From the NCBI GenBank assembly GCA_900467185.1, contig UBPA01000021.1, forward strand, positions 124,001 through 188,000: 64,000 bases of DNA, read 5' to 3'. The notes beneath the pieces are model-generated. The model was not told where the DNA came from. It ran no database searches and was given only the letters and a program-made list of their open reading frames with translations. Every line of letters begins with the position of its first letter. Position 1 is the stretch's first letter. This DNA is from Hyphomicrobiales bacterium. Its GTDB lineage: Bacteria > Pseudomonadota > Alphaproteobacteria > Rhizobiales > Rhizobiaceae. A program made the position numbers and the translations under genes. This document shows positions 27,201 to 35,844 of the stretch, one piece after another.

Positions 27201-28397
27201 TTACGACAGCAAGCTCGCGGCGGCTAGCGATAACGCCACCACGCCGTTGACGATGCAGCTTTCGTCGGGCTGGTAATCCGAATTGTGAAGCTGGTCGTTA
27301 CGGCCATCCTGTGCCGCACCCACGCCGAGCTGGAAGGCAGGGACCTTCGCCCCCACGAGCGCGAAATCCTCCGCTCCGAGATTGGAGGCCCGCGCGCGGA
27401 CGACGTCGCCAAAATGCTCGCGGATCGCCGACATCGTCACCGTAAGAAGCCGCTCGTCGGACACGAGGGATGGAACGCCGCGCACGAAATTGATCGCGCA
27501 ACGTACCCGCATTGAGGCCTCCAGTCCCGCGCAAATGCGCCGGATCGCGGCTTCGACGATCGCGCGAGTGGCCGGGTCTTGGCATCGCACGGTTCCCATG
27601 ATGCTGACGCTGTCGGGAATGATGTTGTGGGTCTCGCCGCCATGGATCGAGCCGATCGTCAGCACGGCCGGTTGCATGGGATCGACCTCGCGCGAGACGA
27701 TGGTCTGGAGCTGCGTGATCAGCTGCGCGGTAGCGACGACCGGATCGATCGCCAGATGCGGGCGGGCGGCATGGCCGGAAGCCGCGTGAAGCGTGATGTC
27801 GAACTCGTCGGACGAACCATTGGCGATGCCCTTAACGAAGCTGAACGTACCCACTGGCTCGTCGGGATGATTGTGAAAGCCGAGCGCGAAGTCGACGCCG
27901 TCAAGGACGCCATCGGCGATCATCGCATTCGCACCGCTCTCCTGCGTTTCCTCAGCCGGCTGGAACATCAGCTTGATGTTTCCGCGAAGATGCGGCGCGA
28001 CTTCGCTTAAGACGGCACCGATCCCGATCAGCGTTGCAGTGTGCAGATCATGGCCGCAGGCATGCATCCGGCCATCGACGGTGCTGGCATAGGGCAAGCC
28101 CGTCTGCTCCTGGATCGGTAAGGCGTCCATGTCAGCGCGGATGAGAAGGGTTGGCCCCGGCGCACCGCCTTCAATGAGGCCGACGACGCCGGTTCGCCCG
28201 ACGCCGGTTATATGTGGGATCCCGAGACGCGCCAGTTCTCGCGCGACGACGCCCGCCGTTCTCTCGACGTTAAACCCGACCTCGGGATGTCGGTGCAGAT
28301 CGCGCCGGATGGCGACGAGCATCGACTCCTGATCGCGGGAAAGGGTGTCGATGACGCTGTCGAGATTATTGAGAATCATGTCGGTACCAAGGCTCAT
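27201..28397 (-). CDS. M20-family amidohydrolase (hippurate/N-acyl-amino-acid hydrolase type)
   Basis: 398-residue cytoplasmic di-metal hydrolase of the M20D group that removes acyl or aryl groups from amino acids. Metal and catalytic motifs: DLHRHPEVG, IRADMDALPI, HACGHDLHTATLIG, QPAEETQESGA and the C-terminal G-A-E-D-F-A. The start may be 28397 or an ATG six codons downstream; neither has a strong ribosome site. First gene of the minus-strand cluster, 169 bp before the binding protein. It would cleave what the importer brings in. Confidence 0.9.
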   Translation of the reverse strand: MSLGTDMILNNLDSVIDTLSRDQESMLVAIRRDLHRHPEVGFNVERTAGVVARELARLGIPHITGVGRTGVVGLIEGGAPGPTLLIRADMDALPIQEQTGLPYASTVDGRMHACGHDLHTATLIGIGAVLSEVAPHLRGNIKLMFQPAEETQESGANAMIADGVLDGVDFALGFHNHPDEPVGTFSFVKGIANGSSDEFDITLHAASGHAARPHLAIDPVVATAQLITQLQTIVSREVDPMQPAVLTIGSIHGGETHNIIPDSVSIMGTVRCQDPATRAIVEAAIRRICAGLEASMRVRCAINFVRGVPSLVSDERLLTVTMSAIREHFGDVVRARASNLGAEDFALVGAKVPAFQLGVGAAQDGRNDQLHNSDYQPDESCIVNGVVALSLAAASLLS

Positions 28398-28505
28398 TGT
28401 CGAAGTTGAAATCGGCGGGTTTAGAAGAACACGAATTTAAGTCAAAAAGTGCACTGCTACGGAAGTTTGTGAATGCTTGTCTCGTCATATACATATTCTC
28501 GCCGA

Positions 28506-28778
28506 TCAAAACCCATTGGCGAATTGTATGCGCTTGATAGACATTATGGACCATGGCTCGCCGTTGAGTTTTCGCCAGGCATTGCAGCAATGAGCGGCGA
28601 TGTGGTCGTAGGCTCGAAACACGGTTCTCCATCCAGTCCTCGCGCATGAAGAGCCTGAGGTTCTCAACCAGGTTGAGCTCCGGCAACTTCGGCGATAGCG
28701 AGATGTTGATAGGCACGACGAGATTGTTCGACACGTTCCGTCCTGCCTCATCCATGCTAAGGATAGCATGCGCGTCAT
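28506..28778 (-). mobile_element. IS630-family transposase C-terminal remnant
   Basis: Two frames together give the end of an IS630 DDE transposase: D-E-A-G, LSPKLPELNLVENLRLFMRE (the P-E-L-N-P-x-E box) and A-Y-D-H-I-A-A-H-C-C-N-A-W. A frameshift separates them. Unrelated in sequence to the IS630 remnant at 17224-18149. Confidence 0.8.
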
Positions 28779-29145
28779 GGGCTACATGATGAGATCCCGG
28801 CCTTAAGTTGCGTCATGGCGTGAGTATCGCTACCCAAAGCATGACCAGCGCCGCCGCCTTGCCGACCCTTGGGCAGATGGCACCGAAGATGTATGCGGAT
28901 CGGGTCCGACGGTCATGCGGGGCTGACGCTCGCTTTTCTCAACGGCGCGTGATCTTGTTGTTCGGACCGATCCGGACCTTGTGTCGAAGCCAAATTTCTC
29001 TTTGTTTACCGCCGGCGTGCAGGCAACAATTCCGGCCAATGAGGACGGAATTTTTCGCAACTCTTCGGTGGCCTGAAGGTCCGGAGCAGTAACCGGTGTT
29101 CTGGTCCGACGTTGATCGCTGCCGCCTGATCTGTGACGACTTTCC
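28779..29145. other. Spacer of uncertain origin between IS remnants
   Basis: 367 bp. A short plus-strand stretch (28982-29078) reads SKPNFSLFTAGVQATIPANE and looks protein-like, but it has no start and no family I recognise. Possibly the tail of a disrupted gene. Confidence 0.35.
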
Positions 29146-29640
29146 ATGGATGAAGGACGGGAGTTTCTCACACCTAGGCAGCCTGTACGTGAGCGTCATC
29201 GTCAATGGCCGGACGAGGTCAAAGCGAAGATCGTTTCGGAAAGCTTGCGGCCTGATACGACGGTCAATGAGGTCACGAAAGGCTATGGATTGCGAGCGAA
29301 CAACCTTTCCACTTGGCGGACAATGGCGCGGCAGGGCAAGCCGGTCCTGCCCGAACCGGAGGATGCGGTAGAGTTCGCGGCGGTGATCGTCGATCCGCCA
29401 GTTTCGGAACCGCCGCCCAAACGGTTAGCCGACCCGAGATAGTTGTCGGTTCTGTTATCATCCGCCTTGAGGAGGGGGCATCCGCCGCCCGGATCGCTGC
29501 CATCGCTCGATCCGCTAGCCTATTTGACGGCGACACTCACCGCCATCGTCAACGGGCACAGGCAGAATCGCATCGATAAGCTTTTGCCGTCAAATTATTC
29601 GGGACGACAAACGGCTGAAGTCTGCTGTTGGCCCATTGCG
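29146..29640 (+). mobile_element. IS66-family remnant: tnpA joined to the end of tnpC
   Basis: Starts with IS66 TnpA (RWPDEVKAKIVSESLRPDTT, Y-G-L-R-A-N-N-L-S-T-W-R). It shifts frame to the TnpA tail (VGSVIIRLEEGASAARIAAI), then continues directly into the TnpC end (DPLAYLTATLTAIVNGHRQN, R-I-D-K-L-L-P). tnpB and most of tnpC are gone, so an internal deletion has fused the two ends. Confidence 0.85.
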
Positions 29641-29706
29641 GACATTCATCATCTTCACGTGCTGGCCACGGCAAAGTTGCCGCGGCCAGTGAATGGCATT
29701 CGGATT

Positions 29707-30426
29707 TTACCAAGGAGTCTTTCCATCAGGCTCGATAAAGCTGCCGGATTCCTCTCCCCCAAGGGCATATTTCACTGGAAGTTTCGCGCCTTGCTCAGTC
29801 GTCATGGTGCCGTATCCGGTTAGGTCGGTTTTGACAAAGCCGGGGCTGACGGAATTGATGACGATACCGGTACCGTTCAGTTCTTCGCTCAGTTGAACGG
29901 TCAGCATGTTCAGCGCTGCCTTGGATGCATTATATCCGATGAACCGCTGCGAGTAGTAGGTCGATGTCGGATCGCCATTCAGGGTCAAAGAGCCAAGCGA
30001 ACTGGAAAGGTTGACGATCCGGCCTGCGGGAGCCTGCCGCAGCAGGGGTAGCATTGCCTGGGTCACCGCCAGCGCGCCGATGAAGTTCACCTCCATCACG
30101 CGACGAACGGCATCGATCGAGGCGCGGCTTGGCGGGGCATCGGCGAAGTCGAAGATTCCGGCATTGTTGATGAGGATGTCGAGCTTTCCATGTTCCGACG
30201 CTATCGTATTTGCCGCAGTCTCGGCGCTTGCCAGGTCGTCCAGGTCGAGCCGAACGTACTGCGCGACCATGTGCTGCGAGGCCAGATCGTCAACGGCCGC
30301 GCGCCCTCGTCCCTCATCCCGTGCGCCGATGATGACGTGGACACCCACCTGGGCGAGCTGGCGCGCGATCTCCAGGCCAATCCCCTTGTTTGCTCCGGTG
30401 ACCAAGGCAACGCGATTTTTCTGCAT
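29707..30426 (-). CDS. Short-chain dehydrogenase/reductase
   Basis: About 239 residues. Cofactor loop VTGANKGIGLEIA, N-N-A-G in LDILINNAGIFD, and catalytic Ser/Tyr/Lys in NLSSSLGSL and YNASKAALN, with a YYSQRFIG insert before the Tyr. This is the carbonyl-reductase-like SDR pattern. The ATG at 30426 has GGAAG upstream. Divergent from a TetR gene across about 60 bp, which is the likely regulator. Confidence 0.9.
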   Translation of the reverse strand: MQKNRVALVTGANKGIGLEIARQLAQVGVHVIIGARDEGRGRAAVDDLASQHMVAQYVRLDLDDLASAETAANTIASEHGKLDILINNAGIFDFADAPPSRASIDAVRRVMEVNFIGALAVTQAMLPLLRQAPAGRIVNLSSSLGSLTLNGDPTSTYYSQRFIGYNASKAALNMLTVQLSEELNGTGIVINSVSPGFVKTDLTGYGTMTTEQGAKLPVKYALGGEESGSFIEPDGKTPW

Positions 30427-30489
30427 GACTCTTCCTTTCAATGACAAGCCGCCATTATATGAAGGATCATTCAGTTTGAGGATTCGCTT

Positions 30490-31122
30490 TTGGCTTCATC
30501 AACGCCGCGTTCGCTGAACGCCCGCAAACAGCCCATTCAGGGGCGCGCTGCCGTCACCCTGGATGCGGTTTTTGAGGCAACCATTCAGCTTTTGTTGCGC
30601 GACGGACCGCACCAGCTCACGACGACCCGCGTGGCACACAGAGCAGGCGTATCGGTCGGCACGATGTATCAATATTTCCCACACAAGCAGGCGCTGATCT
30701 ACGCGCTGAACGACCGCTACCTGAAAGCTCTGGCCGAAAAGATCGAGGTCGTCTGCCGGGAGCATCACGGCAAGCCCGCAGCCGACATGATCGAGGCACT
30801 GATCGACACCTATTGGCGGGCGAAGACGGAACGATCCGACGTGACGCGCGCGCTTTACCGTTCCGTCGCCGACATGGACAACAGCGCCCTGATCGAGGCG
30901 TTTGCCATTCGAGCGGATGCCGCGACCACGGCCATGCTGGCAACGGCTTCGGACACGACGTTTGCCGATCTCGCGTTGGTCAATCGCACCCTTGTCACTG
31001 TCATCTTTGGCACTGTTCGCAATGCGTTCGAACGCAATCTGACCGGAGCCGTTGCAGAGGATTTACGTCGGGAGTTACTGAAAATGTGCCGAGCATATCT
31101 AACTCATCACAGTCACAACTGA
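30490..31122 (+). CDS. TetR/AcrR family regulator
   Basis: 210 residues starting at TTG, with GAGG 8 bases upstream. HTH: LTTTRVAHRAGVSVGTMYQY then FPHKQALIYA. The C-terminal ligand domain is typical of the group that controls adjacent reductases. It faces the SDR gene; the short gap must contain both promoters and the operator. An imperfect dyad TGAAggatcaTTCA lies in it. Confidence 0.9.
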   Translation: MASSTPRSLNARKQPIQGRAAVTLDAVFEATIQLLLRDGPHQLTTTRVAHRAGVSVGTMYQYFPHKQALIYALNDRYLKALAEKIEVVCREHHGKPAADMIEALIDTYWRAKTERSDVTRALYRSVADMDNSALIEAFAIRADAATTAMLATASDTTFADLALVNRTLVTVIFGTVRNAFERNLTGAVAEDLRRELLKMCRAYLTHHSHN

Positions 31123-31269
31123 CAGCCCGTCTAGTTTGGCTACCTGAAGCGGGTTGGCAGGCAAACGCTGAACATATCATGATGACCGCAATTGGCGCAT
31201 TCTTGCCCTTCATGTCGGACCGACATTTTTCGGAATGCGCAATCGAGCTTGGTCAATGTGCGAGGAAAA

Positions 31270-31367
31270 CACCGCTTACCCTGAGCATGACGTTTCGGGC
31301 AAGCAGATAGCTTACGATATCCCATGGCGCGCACCTCGCGGCTCAGAGTCTGCTCGCTCACCGACAC
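31270..31367 (-). mobile_element. IS630-family transposase N-terminal fragment
   Basis: About 33 codons reading SVSEQTLSREVRAMGYRKLS followed by A-C-P-K-R-H-A-Q, the second helix-turn-helix region of IS630-group transposases. Nothing before or after it is recognisable. Confidence 0.55.
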
Positions 31368-31707
31368 ACGAAACCCCTACCGGAGCTACTGAGCTAGCTC
31401 ATACGGACGCCATCAGGCGACACTATCAAGATGACGCCTTGGTCCACGTTCCATGACCGTTTTCGAAAAACCGTCCGATGAGCATTGTTCAGCAGTAATC
31501 GTGGGGCAATGCGCCAAAGACCTTCCGCGTCGAAATCTGCGCGTAATGAGATCGCTGCTCCTATCGCAAACCTTTGGATTGCGCCAAAGACTTGAACTCA
31601 TCGCAGCGGAGAGAGAGCCGAATTCAGTGGGGAGCCGCATAACAGGCGGAGTGCCTAGAGATCCTGAGGGGTCAAACTTTGCCAATGCCGCCACAACAAG
31701 AAATGGT
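31368..31707. other. Spacer without a recognised gene
   Basis: 340 bp between an IS630 fragment and an EcfG-like promoter. Open frames on both strands lack domains and start signals. Confidence 0.35.
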
Positions 31708-31732
31708 GGAACAGCTTCACAGGCGATTAGTT
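31708..31732 (+). promoter_or_regulatory. EcfG-like stress promoter candidate (GGAAC-N16-AGTT)
   Basis: GGAAC at 31708-31712 and AGTT at 31729-31732, spaced 16 bp. The alphaproteobacterial general-stress sigma factor EcfG recognises GGAAC-N16/17-CGTT, so one base differs. It lies 26 bp before the ATG of a small membrane-peptide gene, a natural promoter position. Confidence 0.45.
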
Positions 31733-31758
31733 GGGTATGACCTCAGAAAGGCTGACCG

Positions 31759-31872
31759 ATGATACTAATTTCACTCATTCTCGCTTCGATGCTAGCGCTG
31801 ATCGCGGCGCGTTTTTTAGCAGTACACTATCCGAGCAACAGCACGTCGTTGCGAAACCCTACGAACTGGTAG
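31759..31872 (+). CDS. Small hydrophobic membrane peptide (37 aa)
   Basis: Begins MILISLILASMLALIAARFL, a single membrane helix, then a short polar tail ending in N-P-T-N-W. It has a good ribosome site (AGAAAGG 7 bases before ATG) and a stress-type promoter candidate immediately upstream. No family recognised. Small single-helix proteins are common among stress-induced genes. The combination of promoter, ribosome site and helix is the reason for calling it. Confidence 0.5.
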   Translation: MILISLILASMLALIAARFLAVHYPSNSTSLRNPTNW

Positions 31873-32356
31873 TTGTTTATTACACGAGTGAGTGAAACGA
31901 ACCCCATCTGCAGGGTGTCTGAAATGAGGGTGAGTAACAGGCCGGACGGGTCGGGCGCTCGATTGCCATTTCGTTGGCCAAGGTGAGAAAGCCGAAAAAG
32001 CACCTTGTCCACCATCTCCATCATGTCGGCTTGACACAGCCCGTTACCGCTATGCAAGTAAAGCAAACAAGTTTTGTTCCACGGTCAATCAAGAGGATGT
32101 CTCGAATATCCGTCAACAGTCCGATCTATTCGACCAAAGCACTGGGAGGCAGAACTGTTGGGGATACGGCATGGCTGGAACACACAATGGCCCAAACAAC
32201 AGAACCGGCGTGGCTGCAGGTACGGAGAAGGGGCGCAAGGCGCTGACCATGATCTAGGAAAAGCACGGATATGTCAGAGAGTGTCAGGTAGATGGCGGCG
32301 TCAGACCGCCTGATCCGCCGCCGATCACAAGGCAGTCTCATATCATCGTGGGCAAA
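31873..32356. other. Intergenic region, no supported gene
   Basis: 484 bp. A minus-strand frame (31827-32066) reads somewhat like protein (VDKVLFRLSHLGQRNGNRAP) but has no ribosome site or known relative and overlaps the small peptide gene. I leave it uncalled. Confidence 0.35.
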
Positions 32357-33532
32357 TCATGAGGTCAGCACCACTTTGATACAGTCATCCTTCTTGTCGC
32401 GGAAAATTTCATAGAGGGAAGGGCCGTCTTCGAGCTTTGCCCGATGGGTGATGATAAAGCTCGGGTCAATCTCGCCCTTCTCAATGCGGCGCAAGAGGTC
32501 GAGCGAGTAACGGTTGACATGGGTCTGCCCGGTCCGGATGGTCAGTCCTTTGTTCATCGCCGCGCCAAAAGGGATCTTATCGAGTAAGCCGCCATAGACG
32601 CCTGGAACCGAAACGATCCCACCTGGACGGCATGCCATGATGGCGGAGCGTAAGGCGTGCGGGCGGTCGGTGCCGAGAAGGGTCGCTGCCTTGACCTTGT
32701 CTATGACAGCGTCGAACGACGCGGTGGCATGGGACTCGGCACCCACCGCATCAATGCACTTGTCTGCACCGTGGCCGCCAGTCATGTCTTTGATCCGATC
32801 CAGAATGGTCGCGTCTTCATCATCAAAATTGATAATTTCTGCACCTGCCCGCTGCGCCATTGCGAGTCGCTCGGGCACGTTGTCGATCGCGATCACACGC
32901 GCCGCCCCTTGCATCAGGGCGCTCTTGATGCAGAACTGGCCGACGGGACCGCAGCCCCAAATGGCCACGATGTCGGAAGGCTCGATCTCGCAATTTGCAG
33001 CCGCCATCCAGCCTGTTGGGAATATATCGCCCAGGAACAGCGCTTGTTCGTCGCTCATGCCGTTCGGGATGATGATCGGAGAGACGTCAGCGTAAGGCAC
33101 GCGGACAAATTCTGCTTGGCCGCCGGCATATGCTCCGGTGAGGTGCGAGTATCCAAACAAGCCCGCAGTCTGATAGCCAAAGGCCTTCGTCGCATTGTCA
33201 GCGTTGCGGTTGGTTCGTTCGCAGACTGACCAGTTGCCCTTGAGGCACTGCTGGCACTCGCCGCAGCTTATGGTGAACGGCACCACGACCCGGTCTCCCA
33301 CTTTCAGCTTTTTGTTATCACGGCCGACTTCAACGACTTCGCCCATGAACTCATGGCCGAGAATGTCGCCCTTTTTCATGAAAGGGATGTATCCGTCCAT
33401 GAGGTGGAGGTCTGATCCGCAGATTGCGCATGCGGTCATCTTGATAATAACGTCTCGGCCATCCTCGATCGTGGGATCCGGGACGCTGTCGCAACGGATA
33501 TCGCCCTTGCCGTGCCAGCAGAGTGCTTTCAT
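32357..33532 (-). CDS. Zinc-dependent alcohol/formaldehyde dehydrogenase family protein
   Basis: 391-residue medium-chain dehydrogenase. The catalytic zinc site is in A-I-C-G-S-D-L-H and [12 protein letters not shown], the structural zinc cysteines in [15 protein letters not shown], and the NAD loop in [10 protein letters not shown]. It resembles the glutathione-independent formaldehyde-dehydrogenase-like group. Preceded by AAGGACACC. It lies beside DUF892 and other stress-type genes on the same strand. The physiological alcohol or aldehyde is unknown. Confidence 0.9.
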   Translation of the reverse strand: MKALCWHGKGDIRCDSVPDPTIEDGRDVIIKMTACAICGSDLHLMDGYIPFMKKGDILGHEFMGEVVEVGRDNKKLKVGDRVVVPFTISCGECQQCLKGNWSVCERTNRNADNATKAFGYQTAGLFGYSHLTGAYAGGQAEFVRVPYADVSPIIIPNGMSDEQALFLGDIFPTGWMAAANCEIEPSDIVAIWGCGPVGQFCIKSALMQGAARVIAIDNVPERLAMAQRAGAEIINFDDEDATILDRIKDMTGGHGADKCIDAVGAESHATASFDAVIDKVKAATLLGTDRPHALRSAIMACRPGGIVSVPGVYGGLLDKIPFGAAMNKGLTIRTGQTHVNRYSLDLLRRIEKGEIDPSFIITHRAKLEDGPSLYEIFRDKKDDCIKVVLTS

Positions 33533-33665
33533 TTAAGGTGTCCTTAATGTTGTATCGTTGGCCGTGCCGATGGCACGAATTTATCGCTTGCTGAAAGGAG
33601 CACTTAATTCTGCCTTCAAGAATTAAATCCGCCATGGTCAGCTTTTCGCTGAAAGCCGAGATGAA

Positions 33666-33688
33666 AAGAGCCGCTTTAAGCGGCTCTT
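33666..33688 (-). terminator. Rho-independent terminator of the DUF892 gene
   Basis: Stem AAGAGCCGC / GCGGCTCTT with loop tttaa, followed on the minus strand by TTTTC. It begins 22 bp after the DUF892 stop codon. Confidence 0.8.
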
Positions 33689-33709
33689 CTTCAGTTAGCC
33701 CGTCATTGT

Positions 33710-34204
33710 TCAGCGTTCGGCGTTCTGGTTGACGACCGATGTAGCAATGGACGTCAGGATCAGGTCGGTTGCTTGTTCTTCGTCAAGCGTCGTCTGGAGA
33801 AGCCCAGCGGCGTCGCTGAGGCCAAGTTCCAGCGCCCAGGTGCGAAGGGTGCCATAGCGCGACATCTCGTAATGCTCGACGGCCTGCGCCGCCGCAAGGA
33901 GGCCAGCGTCAAGAGCAGGGGAACCTTCGTATTCGTCCATAATCTCCGCGCCTTCTTTTGTTATGCCAAGGATGGCGTCACATGTCTTCGGTTCGGGAGG
34001 CTTGCCAATAATCGTGAAGACTTGTTCCAGACGTTCGATATGAACCTCCGTTTCGGACAGGTGTTGCTCGAAGGCAGCCTTAAGCTGGGCGTTCGTCGCA
34101 GCGTTGTGCATCTTCGGAAGCGTCTCAACGATCTTGCGCTCGGCAAAATAGACGTCCTTGAGGGTGTCGTGAAAGAGTTCATTGAGTGTTTTGGTGGAAG
34201 CCAT
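33710..34204 (-). CDS. DUF892 ferritin-like protein (YciE/YciF family)
   Basis: 164-residue four-helix protein of the YciE/YciF stress family. Motifs: LNELFHDTLKDVYFAERKIV, HLSETEVHIERLEQVF and QAVEHYEMSRYGTLRTWA, with the Glu/His residues expected of a di-iron-like core. The start at 34204 has GGAG at good spacing; an upstream ATG overlaps that ribosome site and is rejected. Homologues are induced by osmotic or general stress; exact function is unsettled. It follows a truncated PhnA-like gene by about 50 bp, probably in one transcript originally. Confidence 0.9.
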   Translation of the reverse strand: MASTKTLNELFHDTLKDVYFAERKIVETLPKMHNAATNAQLKAAFEQHLSETEVHIERLEQVFTIIGKPPEPKTCDAILGITKEGAEIMDEYEGSPALDAGLLAAAQAVEHYEMSRYGTLRTWALELGLSDAAGLLQTTLDEEQATDLILTSIATSVVNQNAER

Positions 34205-34255
34205 GTTGGGAGTCTCCATTAGAGTGTTACGAAACCGGACAATTCCGGACCGATG

Positions 34256-34731
34256 TCAGATGGTGCGGGGTAGTGTTTCCGTTTGCACGACGCAGCGACG
34301 CTTCGTACCTATTGTACCGCTGAACCAGGACGCGAGCGCGCCGAGAGCCAGCGCCACAAGTGCAAGAATGGCGCCGGCGGATACGGCAGCCGTCGCAGCC
34401 TGCATTGCAGTAATGCCTTGCTGCTTTGCCGCGCTTATGTTCTCGCGGTAGGTTTTTCCATGCTGGCTAATCTGTGACCGCGCTTGCTTAACGGAAATGT
34501 ACGGAGCGCGCGCAACCGCTTCTGCCGCGCGAACTCGGGCGTCCTTCGCAGTCGCTTCATCGCCTGTCATCACCTCTTGAACGCTCAACACAGCAGCATT
34601 CTGAAGAACCCGCGGGTCGCTTCCGGTTGGTGCACGGACCTGCTGCTCGATATCATCCACGGGGCTGGCAGAGTTTGCGATTAAAGGCGCTACAACACTG
34701 GTGGCTGTAGCAGCTGTCTGGCTGACACCGC
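34256..34731 (-). pseudogene. Truncated PhnA-like membrane protein (C-terminal part only)
   Basis: The open frame starts just after a stop near 34731. It gives an Ala-rich linker, the amphipathic segment QARSQISQHGKTYRENISAA and one C-terminal membrane helix (SAGAILALVALALGALASWF). This matches the end of rhizobial PhnA-like stress membrane proteins, which normally have an N-terminal pair of membrane helices that are absent here. IS3 debris lies just upstream, so the 5' end was probably lost by insertion and decay. A GTG at 34660 could still start a 134-residue product. Confidence 0.6.
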
Positions 34732-34959
34732 GATATGCGAGGGGATAAAGCGGTTTCGAAAGTTACGATACTGCGCAGGGTATCATGCGGCAGACTTGTC
34801 GAAATAGGTGCTGTCATAGCAGGTTCTCCGGCAGTTCACGGAACTGTGAGCGCAGGACAACTGAACGTATACATTTTAGTTCCGAGAACGTTGAGATTGT
34901 TCTTGTTAGACGTTCTTGGTACGGGATTACAGGCCCTTGGTGGCTCTTTAAACTGGGGA

Positions 34960-35630
34960 TCGTATTCGGGAGCTGGAGCGCATGCTCAGCCCCAAGACGA
35001 TGGAGGTCGAAATCCTCCGCGAAGCCTTGTCCGATGCGGACTCGAAAAAACGGATTTCGCGGTCGATCTTGTTGCCGAAGGACGGTTCCCGATGAAGACC
35101 GTCGCCGACACGCTGGGCGTAACCCGTTCCAACCTCGTGGAGCGGTTCAAAGAAAGATCAAAGCCGCGCGGCTCCTATCGCAAGGCCGAGGATGCAGAGC
35201 TTCTACCCATCATTCGCAAGCTGGTGGATCAGAGGCCAATCTCTGGCTATCGGCGGATCGCCGCGCTCCTGAATCGCGAGAGGCGAGCCGCCGATAAGCC
35301 TGTCATCAACGCCAAACGAGTTCATCGCATCCTTGGCAACCACGCCGTGCTATTGAATTAACATACGGCCGTTCGCAAAGGTCGCGTCCACAACGGCAAA
35401 GTGATGGTCATGCGCTCCAACCTGCGCTGGTGCTCGTGCGGCTTGGAGTTCACCTTCTGGAATGGCGAGGTCATTCGTCTCGCCTTCATCTCGACGCTTT
35501 CGACCGCGAGATCATTGCCTGGACGGCGGTCGCTAATACAGGCATCTCCGACTCTGACGTGCGCGACATGATGCTCCTTCGAGCGACTCTTCTGCAGCTA
35601 TCTCATTTGCGACAACATCAGTGGGGCAGA
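34960..35630 (+). mobile_element. IS3-family (IS2-like) transposase remnant
   Basis: Begins with the OrfA leucine-zipper end (E-L-E-R-M-L-S-P-K-T-M-E-V-E-I-L-R-E). The OrfB start follows (LVAEGRFPMKTVADTLGVTR, RPISGYRRIAALLNRERRAA). After a stop at 35359, the DDE region continues in another frame (DAFDREIIAWTAVANTGISD). The end of orfB and both terminal repeats are missing. Confidence 0.85.
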
Positions 35631-35844
35631 TTTGATGAGAAGGCCCATCTCAAGCTTTCATTCAGGAACAAGTCTCGCACGTATCAGTTTTGGGCTCAGC
35701 GATAAAGAGACCTGCGATGTCGCTCGAACATTTCGGACGATTGCTGACGGTCTTCGCCGCGCGATGAGCGCCTTGTTGCTTCACGAGCCCGCAGGCGACG
35801 CTGGGTTCGGTACGTTCCGTACTCTAATCTTTCGAGGATGTCTC

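Noticed and set aside
34735-35361. Single 208-codon gene on the plus strand
   Set aside because: Only its second half is protein-like and that is IS3 OrfB; the first half is out-of-frame OrfA and non-coding DNA.
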